The notes: generated by a model not told the origin, from the letters alone. Positions 45,832 through 58,206 are shown, counted from the stretch's first letter. The stretch is 64,000 nt of DNA from Mariannaea sp. PMI_226 (GCA_024336345.1 JANFOG010000003.1:2052501-2116500); one strand, 5' to 3'. Numbers and translations: made by a program.

Positions 45832-47447
45832 GATGCTCAGCCTTGGGGGTGAATGGTGCAAGCTGTGAGACGGTGATGGTGATCTAGATGAAAGGCGTGT
45901 TGGTCTGTAGAGATCTTGTTGATGAAATCCTGAATACTCGTGATGTGTTTGGGCTTGGGAAGAGATCCGAAGATGAGGGTAAAGCAGAGCAAGGCAGGTT
46001 GGTTTTGAGAGGGAAGGGCAAGGCAAACTTCCAAGAAGAATGAATTGGCTTGACTTATAGCCCCCAGAAATTGATATCCTCTGATCAAAACTCTCCTGTC
46101 GTGGGTTATTCGGAAGGAATCATGAAGTGGTTTCACAGCTCAAGAGAAAGTTAGGTGAAATAAGAGTTGGCAAAGTCAGGGACCCAGTCTGGAGGAGTGT
46201 TCGAAAGAACAAGGGGCTTTCCCCGTCAAGCAAGTACACACTCTTACAGCTGGCGAATGCAGTTGACAGCCTTTGCCAGCTGGAAATAGTCCAAACGGGC
46301 AGCTAGAGACTTTGACAGTGTCGGGGCAGAGGGTCCTCCACGCACAATGGCAGATGGCATTGTACCATTTTCAACTTTAAGAGTCTCTTCATCTATTCCT
46401 AAACTCTCCATTTCTACTGTTATAACACCCGAGTCCGTTGTTCTTGAATTTATAACATTACTGTTGAAGACCCTGTTCAAAAAGAACATGGGTGATGGCC
46501 TTGTGTTCTCCGTTGATCTGTTCCCTAAGTTCTGGCACGCAGCAGAGTAAAAGCAAGGACGAATGATTCATACGACAATTTAATGTTACAGGATATCAAG
46601 TCCAAATTAATTTTATTAAGAAGTTTTGGTCGAAAACATAACCGTCAGCCTTTCGTGTCAAGAGCATGGGCTTCGTTGAAGTCTTATAAACCTTCACTAT
46701 CAGGCAGCCTTCCCCTAAAAAGTTGGCAAACCTACCAAGAAGATTGATAAAACTATATATTAGATGACGATCTCAGGTCTCAATTATCCAAGCAATTCAA
46801 TCAACACACTCTTAGCATTGACGGATACTCAAGAACTTCTTTCCGATTAAGCTCTGTCCTCTCAATGGCTACCCTGGACAATCGTCAACAAGTTGAAGAC
46901 AAAACATTTGCAAAACACTTGCTTGGTTCGCGCAAGAGGAATCAATAAAACTATTTCGATTCATTTTTTATCTACATAATATGCCTTGTCCAGCTCTCGA
47001 GTGTATGTGCTGCCAAAAACCACGTCGATTCCCTTCCAAACGGTACGCCTACTAAGCAAATCCACAAAACGGGAACTCACGAATTTGGCAACATGACCAT
47101 CAGTAAAGCCCAAATAGAATTGCATAATTAGTGTGATAATAACATAAAATAACACACCATATAGAAACCTCAAAGATGTGGGTGGGATTGCCGAGAGCAT
47201 GCGCGCCTCTGAGACGAGGTTATTCAGAATTTTCTCCATTCGTACCTCAGCTAGATGAGGATACCGGGCAAGTAAACCAGCCAACTGTAGGTCGTGTCCT
47301 AGAGGTACATATGCACATATCTTCCAAGTGAAACATAAAATGAAATAGTGATTTAAGACTTCTAGTTACATCCATAACCCTAGGTATCCTAATGTAAACC
47401 AAAAAAAACACACTCCTGTTTGTCTCTTCTCCAGGCTCATTATCTAC
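45832..47447. other. intergenic interval with isolated coding-like frames
   Basis: The interval is AT-rich. A minus-strand frame at 46961-47284 encodes a hydrophobic segment flanked by charged residues but has no upstream ATG. A second at 46244-46489 is short. Neither connects to a full gene. They may be remnants or chance; see findings. Confidence 0.4.
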
Positions 47448-50347
47448 CTAGGCACGAAGCGCCTGTGCCCACTCGTGTAGCTTATCGAGTACCATCGGGG
47501 CCAACGCCGTCTGTGACTCTTCAATGAGCCTCTCAAAATATCGAAGCGCCTCCTCCTCGCTCATCTCAAGGTGGAATCTGGTCCGCACCTTGAGGACTGC
47601 CTTGTCTGGCTCCAGCCTGATGTCAGGAATGTTGGCATCCACCATGAGACTGAAGAGGTTGAGAATAAGATTCGAAGACTTGCGCAGGGCTGTGAAAGCA
47701 AGAAAGCAATATTGCTTAAACTGCTGATAGTGGTCCGATTGCACACCTCCCATACCGTCCACCATTTCTTTGGACAGCTTCATGAGCGGGGCGAAGGGCT
47801 TAGGGTCGCGACCGAGAATAAAACCAAAGTCGGCATGGAAGAAGTGGCCGTCAGGCGCCAGAAGCAGATTCTCCGTGTGGCGATCGCCTACGCCAAGTAT
47901 GTATGTGATAACGCAATAACCGGCGCAGGACCTCACGTAAGTGTCGAGTGTCTCTTGGCGGACACCAAGTGGTTGTCTTTCGTCTGGGTTGTGGTACTTG
48001 AGATAGCCCAAGATAGGATTGGTCCTGAATTTGCTGAGAATGCTTGACAAACTTGAGGATTGGACAAATTGTGAGGCCCCTGCCGTAACATTGGTGGCCA
48101 AAATCTTGTAAGGGGAGAGCTTCAGGTCGAGGTTTTCCTTTTGAAGCAGCTGGTCCATCAATGTGATGATTTGGATAACCAACTGATCCTGTCTCAAATC
48201 ATCACCAACCTTGAAAATGATGGGATAGATACTTCCAGTGGTCGTCCTAAAGGTACATTTAAAAGGACTCAGTGATGACTTGAACACAAGTGCGTCCTCT
48301 GGAACAACTCCCGTGATGAAAACTGAGGGATCCAACGGCAAGGCAAGCGGGGGATCGATGATCAGCAACTCGTTTTTCGGGTCTGCTAGAAAGCGTTTGG
48401 CTCGATCGGTCTTCTTGGCGTTGGAAGTGGTGCTCTTTATTTCCTCAGCAGCATTACCTAGGAGCGAAAATAGCTCACCCTGCCGGAGCAGTGTTTTTCT
48501 ACTCTCGGCGCCATCCGGCAGCTTCATCAATTCCGTCATGAACTCGTAAGCTACCTTGCGGTAGATATTCCGATTGTCAACGGCCGCTTCAGGGCTACCA
48601 TCTTCACATTCCACCATGAGGTACCAATAGAAGTAATTCCCAAGTTGGAAATTGACCGCCGCTCGCTGTATTAGAAACGCAGCGAGCGATGAGTCGTGAG
48701 TGCTCTCTTGATCAGCATCTGCTGATATATGTTCGTATTTCAGCGCTTGCACCAGCTGCAGCAGGTACAGCAGTAACTCATTGTCATCTGCTTTGCGAAG
48801 TCGATCAACGGCGTATGACCGTACGGCTGCATTATCAAACGATGGTCCAAGCAACTCCAGGGCATCATCAACCTCGATCTCCGTCCAACGGCCAAGTACT
48901 TGAATGGCGAGCTTCGACTCGCTTTGATCGCTCCAGTTGACCGATTTGACGAATTTTGTCAGTGCCCTCTTGTCTCGCGTCAAGTGGTAACGGAATTTCC
49001 ACACCAGATCGGTCTCCTCCGTGTTGAGAATATGAGTTGGAGGGTAGGACATGATGACATTTAGTTCATCTCTCACTTTCGCATTTGGCTTCAAATCCTT
49101 GTCGAGAATTCCATGTCTGTGCGAGCTTCGGAAAAGACGACGATGTTTTGCTTCAGCGGGATTGTCTTTATGCCCAGCTTCAGGGTCGTACACCTTGACA
49201 AGGCGCCCTCCAAGTCCCAAGGAGCTGTCGTCCAGGGCATTGATTCCTGGTCCGAATTGAACCTCTGGTAGAGGCTGTGAGATGGTCTGTGATACCGATA
49301 GGCTCTGGAAAGATGAAATAGGGGGAGGATCGTATTCATGATCAGCAAAGACGACAGGGAAGTCGAATCGTGGTAATTCGATATTGAGGAGAAACGTGGA
49401 GGATCCAGACTTCCCATCCTCCGTATCACCGTCATTTCCATCTCCGTTTATAGCCCGCTGACGCTGAAGCATTTTCATAGACGATTTTGCAGCCTGTAAA
49501 CCTCCTCTCTCAAAGCTTCTAAAGACCATTTGATCCAACCAGTCGACGCGGGGAATCTCTCCCATCTCGTGCTTTTTGAATAACCTTTCCATGCGGTCGA
49601 GTTCCTCGGTGTCTTTATCCGACGAAGGAGCAGATCCCTTGCGTGAATTTGCTTTCTTTTTATTGGAAACAAGTGCAGGAGTTGTCGAGTTGTCTGTTCC
49701 GTCTGCGTGTTTATGTCGATGTACCAGGCACTTATGTCTGCCCTTTTGGACCTGGTTATCCTCATCAAACATGGGCAGCGTAGTGCCTCCGAATGGAATG
49801 GCGTGCCCAAGAGCTCCATCACCGCCGGTGGGCGACAGGTCCCATACGGTTATTGCAAGACAAGAGTTGGCCGGGAGGGTGTCGTATGTAATGGGCAACT
49901 GAAGCCATTCGTTCCATCTGTTATGGTCAGCCATCATCCACTTATATCCGAAAACAATTATGCATATCGTACTTTCGTTCAGCTCGGAAAGGTTTATATG
50001 CCGTTTGCGCAGGGACGGTCAAGGGCTTGGAGCCAGCCCAGACCTGGACGGTGACGTAGACATCAGAGTGGGAGCTAGGCATCTGGTGAGCGGGGTGTAG
50101 GGACTCTACAGTTTTCGAGGTCAGCATACCTGCTATTTGACCCAATGTGCCGCAGCTCTGGTCTCTCCAATAGTGTAGAAGCTTTAAAGGGAGGCTCTTC
50201 GCCCTCGAGGTTCATTCTAAAGTGCCTTGTTAGTGGAGTGCGGGCGCGATCAAGCCAAGAGGAAGCTCACATCCGAATGCTCACTGGATGGTTGACATCC
50301 TTGGAGCCCGCAAAGGAGAACGGGTCCATACGCCCGTACTCAGTCAT
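47448..50347 (-). CDS. vps34: phosphatidylinositol 3-kinase Vps34
   Basis: Four exons, 50347-50271, 50216-50130, 50074-49973 and 49917-47448, give 911 residues; the three introns are 54-55 nt and all phase 2. The first exons encode the start of the C2 domain (IRIMNLEGEEPP, DVYVTVQVWAGSKPL), joined to ERKWNEWLQLPI. The helical PIK domain spans about residues 370-560. The kinase domain shows KVGDDLRQDQ at 658-667, the catalytic loop GDRHTEN at 766-772 and DFG at 785-787, ending in the family helix LHEWAQALRA. Vps34 makes PtdIns3P on endosomes and autophagosomes with Vps15 and Vps30/Atg6. A Lys/Ser-rich insert lies in the C2 domain, as in other Vps34 proteins. An ATG-containing frame inside the third intron could mislead automatic annotation into a truncated protein lacking 88 residues. 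Confidence 0.96.
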
Positions 50348-51270
50348 GATAGATCAGCTCATTCTCAGGCCAAAATATTTGTTTCTAGGGTAGAAGATTC
50401 CAAATAAGAACGAGGTTGGGCTTGGGGCGGTGATGGTTGAGATGGAAGTTACGATGCTTTGCGCGTCGTCTTCTAATGCACCTCCAATTGCCTTACGTAC
50501 AGGCCGGGTACGCTACTGTAGGTTCAGGTGGGCAGCTGCTTGATAAGATAAGACTTCCCTCATGTGAAGCGCACGGTCCACCTGACAAGCTCAACCATCA
50601 TTTTGGATGAGTCATCCACACACCTACGTAATTGGAGCTTTTGAGGCCCCATGGAAGCTTCAGATGATTAGTAGGTACGCCGGATGATCATCGTTAGTTT
50701 CGGCTATGACTGAAATGCGCATCGTACAGGTATCCACAATATTGAGATGCTATGCATTGAGGCCTTGGAGCAGCGAGTCAGACGTATGGTTCTTCGGGCT
50801 GGGGTTTCAGGTAGGATCGTTTTGACTCGAGAGTTAAGAAGTCTGTGCCTTCATGGCCCCAATTCCTTGTCCAAGCCGAAAGTATGTAGGGCTGGCGAGT
50901 TACCACCATGTATAGGTGCTTGCATGATCTCGGCGTACAGCAGCAGCCACAAAACCTAGCTAGGTAGCTTATTGTTCAAGTGAGCAAGTCAAGATGTGAG
51001 CAAAGTAGATTACGATGAATAGTAAACCAACGATTTCCTTTGAGTCTCTAATATGTATGGATAGACAAAGAAATCAAGTAATACAGGATGCGAGAGGCCC
51101 TCATAGGTTATACTTTCAATATATTTTTAAGAAAATAAGTAAATTATCCACCCAAGTTCTATATGTACCGACTCATAAACCGCATAAAAAAAAAACAGCC
51201 TTGGGGACACTGGGGAATCACATTATTAAGTTTTACACCTTCATCATCGCTTCTCCATGCCTGGCCTCCT
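50348..51270. promoter_or_regulatory. vps34 promoter and 3' end of the DUF4336 gene
   Basis: This interval lies between two tandem minus-strand genes. It contains the perfect 12-nt palindrome ACCTAGCTAGGT at 50954-50965 and no supported gene. Confidence 0.5.
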
Positions 51271-52159
51271 CTATTTGTGGCCGTTGATGTGCCACTCGAA
51301 GACCTTGCGGAATAGATCTTTGGCGGTACCCTCCACAGTATCGCCGTGGCAGGGAATCATGGTGACGAAGTCCCAGCTGTCGATGCGCTGCACGCTGGCG
51401 TTCATGCTCTGACGGTCCTTGGCCGCGTACCAGCTGAAGCGCTTCAACCAACGGGCGTCTCCGGAAACGTCCTGGATTCCTGAAAAAAGGTTGTGCAAGA
51501 AGCCGGTCTTTGGCTTTTCGGCTTCAGGAACCTTGCTGTATTGTTCATTGGCAGGGAGGTTGAAGAGGAGATCGGCCTGGATAAGAACACGATCGGGCTT
51601 GTAGAAGAAGGCAATCTCCAGGTTGGGGTGCGCATCCACAAATTCATATTCGAAATCGGCGTCAAAGTCATCGCCGATGCGAACTTCCGTCTTATTCGCC
51701 TTGGTGAAGACGACGGAGAACTTCTCGTCACCAATCTTGGGGTCGGCCTGCTGCTTGGCGCGCTTCTCTGGTAGGCCTTCGGGGCCAACGATCTTAGCCT
51801 GAGGATATTCCTTGGCCCAGTCGGAAATGAAGATGTGATGTTCAAAGTCAAGGGCGATAATGTAGCGGACGTCACCACCCATTTCCTGGACCTTGGCCTT
51901 AGTATCCTCGGTCAGGGCGACTGGGGAAAACACAGCGAGACCGCCAGAAGTGAGTTTCACTATTTGAAGTTGTGTTAGCAAGGCTTGTTGCGCAAAATAT
52001 GTACAATCATTTGGCTGTGTGCGTACCAAGGGTTCCTCGACCACCAATCATGAGTTTTCCAAACCTAGCAAAGGGTACTGAGAAAGTTGCAATGTTTGGT
52101 GTGACATTGCGAATGACCATGACATCGGCCGGATTTGAGGGGATGAGCTTGGACGACAT
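51271..52159 (-). CDS. DUF4336 domain protein (metallo-beta-lactamase-like fold)
   Basis: Exons 52159-52027 and 51959-51271 give 273 residues across a 67-nt intron. The join gives GRGTLVKLTSGGLAVFSPVAL, continuing the conserved fold. Residues 83-90 (FEHHIFIS) and the late PCHGD (247-251) are in places where metal-binding His residues sit in the metallo-beta-lactamase superfamily, although the classic HxHxDH motif is reduced to HH. DUF4336 proteins are widespread in fungi and bacteria and mostly uncharacterised; a hydrolase activity is possible but unproven. There is no signal peptide. The start is MSSKLIPSNP; the frame is open upstream, but that stretch is leader-like. Confidence 0.87.
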
Positions 52160-54315
52160 TGTCGAGTTGTGGTGTGACTGAGAGGTGAAGGTGCGTTGAC
52201 GTTGATGTAGCTGAAGCTGGACTATGCTGGATGGTGGTGTCCTGGACTTATTATACTGATGCAAACCACAAGGCAATGGGTGGCTTTGACAAGTTTTGCG
52301 ATTGAGCTTCTTAGTCGATATAGCTTGCGGCGAGGAATAAGGTGTGATGTTTGATGTCGGGAGATATTTATTCACCAGTGTAGGAGCGATGAGTGTCTCG
52401 ATGGTAGAGATGGATGGATGCTTTAATGATACAGACGAGGATAGAGGGGCGAGAGTTGCATTTCTTAAATAAAAAGTCAAGCTCGGCGAGAGGAGCCGAC
52501 GCGACCGTTGCGACATGATCGCGACACTAAACCAAAGGACCGAAACCTACCAGGGGTTCGCAGGGCTTGCTACGAAGTGCGTATGTGTGTGTGTGTGTGT
52601 GTGTGAGCAAGGGAGTGAGTGGATAGGAAGACACTTCGGCCCTCGCGTCATTGCGTCAAGCTCTTGGCCCGACGTTTGTAATAACTGGGCGTCGATTTCG
52701 AATCTGGCAATCCTACGTAAGGTACCGAGTGCAGTATTGAGGCTTGGGGGTGACGACTTAGTGGGATGACATCAACCATCGAAATTCAAATCAGCTAGGT
52801 AGCTATGGCAAATACCAATATTCGGTCGCAAATACGTAATTAACTAGTGATAATAGCTCTTTTTTTTTTTTTTTTTTTTTCCCTTCTTCTCTTCGCTCTT
52901 GTTGTCCAACTCGACTCCACCCACTTATCTCATCTCAGCCTCGGCCGCCCAAAATCCACAGACCTAAACCCCGACCATCATATCGCATAGCCAAGCTGCC
53001 GAGGCTCGGATAGTTAATTGTTCCATTGGAAGGGGGGGGAATATATAACTATGCATAAAAAGGGAAGTGAATCGCTGACAGCTCCTGCGCCTGGTTGGCC
53101 GTTGGCTTCCGAAGGCTCCGCAAATTTGGTAGAAATGAACACATCGCAAGCATCTTATTTGAAATTCCTCACACCATGTAGTCCCCCGAAGCCAGTGTCC
53201 CCAGACGAATACGGCTTGCCCGTGTGGCGTGGCTGTGGCTGCATGGTCTTCTACAGAGTATTCCAAATTCCATCGAAAATGAAGGATTCCAAATAAGAAT
53301 AAGCTCACAGCGGCGCTAATCCGTCTCAGGCCTGACATGAGTAAGTGCTGACATACTATGTAGAATATGACGTTGCCAGCAGTTTGGTGAGTTTGCGCAT
53401 GCAGAACTCTCCACCACCATTAATTTCCATTCAATAACCATCGTTTTCCGTTTTCGATATCCCCGGTAGATAACTGCTACTCTGTAGGCGCTAGATCTAG
53501 TTCGTCAAGAGAACGAGCATAATAGACTAGCATATACTTTAAAAAATCAGCTTAGTATACAATTACTGCTGACATTGCAGACTATCTGCGGAGACGGAGC
53601 CCATAGTACAAGATTTCAAGAGCTTGCTATCATCTGGTAGCTTGAGTACTATGTAAGCATTGAAGAAAAAGTCCACCCCCCCTTGCAGCCCTGCCAACGA
53701 TCGCCCGCATATGAGACATGCAGCCGAAGTGGGCGCTCCAATGAGTGAAGTCACCAGTCCCAACGCATGCTGTCGTCTTTGCTTACTTATATGTGACCAA
53801 TTTAAAAGCTGACTGTCCACATGGGGGCAGGATTCCAAATATTCAGGCCCACGGATGCAAACCCCATGTAAGTCTCTAAATAACACCTTTTATTAGCCAT
53901 TCTAGAGAATCACGAATGATCCAACTCCGTACTCGATAAACCCTGCTGGCCCCGACGCATTCGTTGTTCTCACAACAGAAACACACACACACACAACACA
54001 CATGCGCGCAATTTGACCTTGTAAATAACGACTTATGACAGTTGGAACTGAACAAAAATAAAATTCATACTCAAACATCTAGGAAACAACGAACAACATA
54101 TCTGATATCTCCAATGGAGAGCTGAAGAGGAAACCGGATATCAATATCACCATACCTGTCTCTTTTGCCTTTTTTTAAACCATGGGCCAGCGCCAGCATC
54201 TCGCAATTTTGCCATGGCAACTATGCCGATTACATACAGGTCAAGCACTACTGGGTTGAAATCGTTCCATCATGCAACATTTACCCAATCTCAAAATATT
54301 TGCTTTTTGAGGATA
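52160..54315. other. intergenic interval with simple repeats
   Basis: Holds a (TG)n tract at about 52584-52605, a run of about 22 T at 52859-52880 and an (AC)n tract near 53981-54001. The frames at 53018-53338 and 53563-53886 have no recognisable content. The DUF4336 promoter is at the left and the 3' end of the next minus-strand gene at the right. Confidence 0.55.
52584..52605. repeat. (TG)n dinucleotide microsatellite
   Basis: About eleven uninterrupted TG units, some 430 nt upstream of the DUF4336 start codon. Confidence 0.85.
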
Positions 54316-56304
54316 TCAAAAACTGGGGGCCAACAGCTGGCGTAAGACCTCACCAGCGGAGTAAAACAAATCTGGATCTATCCCCCAACCCCCAAGCCAG
54401 GTGTCCCCCGCTCGAAATCTCTTCAGCATATATTCTCTCGTCAAGCCGTTGGCTTCGAACCAGATTCTCTGCTGTCGTCGACAGGAATTCCAGACTTGAA
54501 GTGTCGCGATGACGAATACCAAGTACAAGGTGATCCCTGCCATCACGACAGCCACCTTGTTTCTGTTCACGAGACGAATCCCTTTGTTGTATACGGCGAC
54601 CCAATTCGTGAACATATTCGTTTGGGCGCTGGGTGGTGGTATGGATTCATGTCTAAGCTCAAACTCTGGTTCGGGCTTGACACTAGGTCCCAAGTCAGGC
54701 CCAGGGTTAGATGAATACACAATCAATTGGCGATTCGAAGAGGTCGCCGACGACGCTGCCCACGCACTTTTTGGTTGGGCCTTACTCTCCCTTAGAGCAG
54801 TGCGTAGTCTCCGTCTGGAACGACGATATCTTCTCTTTTGGATTCTGTAGGCTCTTGTGGGCTGGCTCAAGGTTGGCACTAGCTCTTGTTCTTGATGGCT
54901 GGAGGCATGCTTTGACCTCTTGCTAACCTGTGAATGCCTTGAGATAGGAGACATAATTAGAAGCTGGGTCTCCGAGTCATCACTAGACTTTGTGTCCCCA
55001 TAATGCAAAGAATCTAATTCGTCTATCCCCTCGTCGAGAAGGGACACTGGTCCATCGAATGGAATTAATGGCGTTTCCTCCACTTCTGACCTTAAAGCAA
55101 CAGCCATGTCGCTGCTTTCTGAAATAACACCGGGGGATGATTCCTGGCTTCTGCGACCCTCAGGCCTTATAGTATCAGGCAGTGTGCTGCCCTCAATGAT
55201 AGATGCAAGAGATTTAGTGCTCACTGGTCTTGTTCTTGTCATCGGAGGGTTTGAGGTAGATCTTTGTCTCGGCTGGTCAGGATCATTTTTCATAAATCGT
55301 GATTGTACATCGTATCGCAACTTCTTCTTGAAATTGGCAGAATAAGGTGTGTCTGGCTCCTGGGATCCAGGACGGGAGAGTGCAGTGCTCCTCGGCTCCT
55401 CCCACTCTTGAGCCCAACGACGAGACTCAACATCAGTATACACGGTCGGTCGGGATGGTGGCCCAACTCGTGCGCTTTGTTCTTGTTCAAGTGAGCGCGT
55501 GGGAATGTAGTCATCCAGGGCAGCCCAGGCATTCTGACACATTTCCTCCGCGAGATCAACGTGGCTATCTCTGCGACCCCGGTCCCTTGTTCTGCGATGC
55601 GAAGTAGTCTGACTCTCCGTGAGGCTCTCGATCGTCTGCCGAAGCTCGTCATTCTCCAATTGAAGATGTTCGAGGATCGAGAGTGAGTCCCGTTTTGCAA
55701 ATTTTAACAAGTCAAGTGTCATACCATCGACAATTGTCGACAGGCCGCTCTTCATGCTTTTGAGATCGGTTACTCCTGACAATTCAAGTAGTTCTCGAAG
55801 CTTCATTTGCCAACCAACCGCCGTCTGCAACAGGGACTCCGGCTTGTCACTCGGACTTTCGTGATGCAAAGACCGCGCATCGCCCATGGCTTTATCTATA
55901 TCACGATCGCCTATACTAACATCTTGCTGCGTAGTGATTAATGTTAGACTGTCTGTTTCAGAATCGACAGTATTAGGACTGGTCAAGTATTGTTGGATAA
56001 TTTGGTCTTCGTCAAAGCTTCCACCGTTGCTACTGTCCTCCGGTTGTCCAACTCTTTCACTTTCATGAAGCGATGCATCATCATCAGTGGCCTCATCCTG
56101 CGTAGGGAATATGTTCTCGTTCAGTGGACCAATGCACTTATCTACCTCGGCGTCTGCTTGGTCGTTTTGAACGTCCTGCGAATCTAGCTGTGGGGACGAG
56201 GGAGACAGTGACGTAGGAAATGGTGATGGGGGAGATGAGAACGAGGGAGAAGCCTCGCTTGCCATCGTCAACGGGTTAACGAACGGAATTGGTGATTTAG
56301 GCAA
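54316..56304 (-). CDS. single-pass membrane protein with long disordered head, unknown function
   Basis: A single exon of 662 residues starting MPKSPIPFVNP; a second ATG 13 codons on (MASEASPSFSS) is equally possible. The first 190 residues are Ser/Asp-rich and disordered. A short coiled coil is likely at about 195-232 (LEHLQLENDELRQTIESL). A Ser/Arg-rich region follows, with a very basic patch (RRYRRSRRRLRTALRESK). Near the C-terminus is one hydrophobic segment, about residues 584-605, flanked by basic residues, then a conserved-looking 57-residue tail beginning NSCRRQQRIWFEANGL. The basic patch ahead of the span suggests a cytosolic or nucleoplasmic head with the tail in a lumen; an ER or nuclear-envelope location is inferred. 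I do not recognise a named family. Confidence 0.75.
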   Translation of the reverse strand: MPKSPIPFVNPLTMASEASPSFSSPPSPFPTSLSPSSPQLDSQDVQNDQADAEVDKCIGPLNENIFPTQDEATDDDASLHESERVGQPEDSSNGGSFDEDQIIQQYLTSPNTVDSETDSLTLITTQQDVSIGDRDIDKAMGDARSLHHESPSDKPESLLQTAVGWQMKLRELLELSGVTDLKSMKSGLSTIVDGMTLDLLKFAKRDSLSILEHLQLENDELRQTIESLTESQTTSHRRTRDRGRRDSHVDLAEEMCQNAWAALDDYIPTRSLEQEQSARVGPPSRPTVYTDVESRRWAQEWEEPRSTALSRPGSQEPDTPYSANFKKKLRYDVQSRFMKNDPDQPRQRSTSNPPMTRTRPVSTKSLASIIEGSTLPDTIRPEGRRSQESSPGVISESSDMAVALRSEVEETPLIPFDGPVSLLDEGIDELDSLHYGDTKSSDDSETQLLIMSPISRHSQVSKRSKHASSHQEQELVPTLSQPTRAYRIQKRRYRRSRRRLRTALRESKAQPKSAWAASSATSSNRQLIVYSSNPGPDLGPSVKPEPEFELRHESIPPPSAQTNMFTNWVAVYNKGIRLVNRNKVAVVMAGITLYLVFVIATLQVWNSCRRQQRIWFEANGLTREYMLKRFRAGDTWLGGWGIDPDLFYSAGEVLRQLLAPSF

Positions 56305-56741
56305 CCAATTAGGTTTATCGAATGAAGCTATCTCGTCGTCTGAGGAATTTAATCCCGGTAGGTGTCGAAATAATGAGGAGACAGAAAGTAGGTAACTTGG
56401 AATGTGGAGGTTTAGAAGAATATAAGCAGTTGGCTTGGTTGACAGAGCGGATCTTAAACAGATCAGCTTGGCTTTGTTGACGAGAGAACACAGCTGCAGC
56501 TTTTTTCATTCAACTTATGCGCTAAAGAAGGATCGCCGAGCAGAAGTGGATGGCACACTGGGCAGGTTGCGAACGCGGCGCCAAAGATCATGACTGAACA
56601 ACGTCCGAGGGACGAAAACGAATGAACACAGAGGAACAAAGGGAGTATTTCACCTGAAAGCACAACGATGTTTAGCCCTGTGCTCGAAAAATAATTTGGA
56701 TTCCCGAGTGTAGACCCGTCCGAGGGAAGAAAAAGCATACC
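56305..56741. promoter_or_regulatory. short spacer between two tandem minus-strand genes
   Basis: 437 nt separates the membrane-protein start from the nse4 stop. It must hold the nse4 3' end and the promoter of the downstream gene. No other gene is supported. Confidence 0.5.
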
Positions 56742-58206
56742 TCAACTGTACCAGCCCCGTGCACCAGGTCCAGTAATGGCAGTTTCCTGTCTGTGTGGAA
56801 TCATGGGCTCCTTTATATCAAATGTGTCAATGATATCGCGCCAAGTTTCCATATCCATGGATAAGATAGCCTGGTGCTTTGATGCAGAATGCCGTGCCAC
56901 GCCCTCTTCTTCTTCTTCTCGATCGACAGGAGCTGCAGCCTCTTGTTAGCAATTGAGCGAGTCGAGTGGAGTCCATACATCTTATGAAATGGTGCTTACC
57001 TAGAGCTGGGAGATCATGTTCGTCGTAGTCGATCTCCACTCGTCCATCGCGGATGAGGAAACTGACATAAAACATATTCTCAACCGTCTGTCCGAAGGAC
57101 CTTGGGTTCACTACGAATCGCATCAGATCGATCCCTCCTGTGCTTCTAAGTCCATGCCGATGCATTATCCTGTCCCTTTCTTGTTCAGCCATGTCGTCAT
57201 CTATCAGACTCATAACCGTTTCTTGAACCTCTTCTTGCAATGAAACAAGCTGCTGAAGAATCTTGCTACAAATGGCCGTCAGGTCATTTTCTTTCTTCGC
57301 GAGGTCTTCTACGTTGAGCACCTCGGGCCTGACTTCGGTTAGGTCATTCGGACGGAAAGGAGCGGTTCGTTTGACTATCTTCCGAGTCTTCTTCTCGACT
57401 GATAATGGGCCTAATAGAAAGCCTGGCAGTGCTGGTCGTCGGATGTAGGGCAACGCTGCGAAACGACCAAGATGGGGCCAATTCATCATATCTCCTTCAT
57501 CCCCAATCTCATCCTCATCTTCATCGCCGCGGGGTCCTCCTATTCTTCTTTGACGTTGGGTACTTGAGAGCTCCGGCGCATCATCGTCTAGGATTCCTCT
57601 GCCTTGACGCATGTATGTGATGCATTTCGACACGAATTCGTCAATATCGATACCCTGGGCTAAGCTGCCTTGGGTAATGCGCAAAGCTTTTCGATATGAC
57701 AAGTCGGTGGTGCTAACAAGCAGCCGCGAATCGATGGTCGCTTCGGTCGTCTGTCGAACTTCTTTGGTGAGCTCGTCGGCCTTCAAGATAGCCTCATGCA
57801 AGCCTGTCGAATCTGGCTGCAGAAGTTCTTCGGTATTCTCCGTGATCGATCGTAAGAGATCTCTGAATCCTTGCTGCACCTTCCTTCGTTGGTCGAGGGG
57901 TTGGTCAGGGTCGAATACTTCGGTCTCCGCTGGTGAATCCCTTCTGGACCGACGGTGATTTGGTTCTTCCTGCGTTGCCCTCGTCTGTGCACGCTTTCTT
58001 TTTGATGAAGAACCACGACCATCGTTTCTTTCTCGCACAGCCAAGTCTTGCTCCATAGATGTCGATAGCGGCGACTCCATATCTGGGGGCTCAGAAACTC
58101 GAATCGGCATCGGACGGGGGATCTGATTGCTCGAAGTTGGAGTGCCACGTATGGGCTGGTTGTATTTCCAAAAAGAGTGATCGGGAAGATGATTGAAATG
58201 TTCCAC
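56742..58206 (-). CDS. nse4: Nse4, kleisin subunit of the SMC5/6 complex
   Basis: Exons 58206-57000 and 56941-56742 give 468 residues across a 59-nt intron with a CTAAC branch site. The N-terminal 90 residues are basic and disordered. A kleisin-type N-terminal helical domain follows (RKVQQGFRDLLRSITENTEELL, about 109-130). The C-terminal domain carries GGIDLMRFVVNPRSFGQTVENMFYVSFLIRDGRVEI and, only after splicing, HQAILSMDMETWRDIIDTFDIKEPMIPHR, the usual family ending. Nse4 bridges the Smc5 and Smc6 heads with Nse1/Nse3 and is essential for recombination-linked repair in the nucleus. The acidic DEDEDEIGDEGD loop is in the linker. The first ATG is used; others at residues 33 and 43 are possible. 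Reading through the intron would give a false Arg-rich C-terminus. Confidence 0.93.

Noticed and set aside
45832..46026. N-terminal extension of the 413-residue protein
   Set aside because: The 65 extra codons are Ser/Pro/His-rich and leader-like, and the downstream ATG has a good context.
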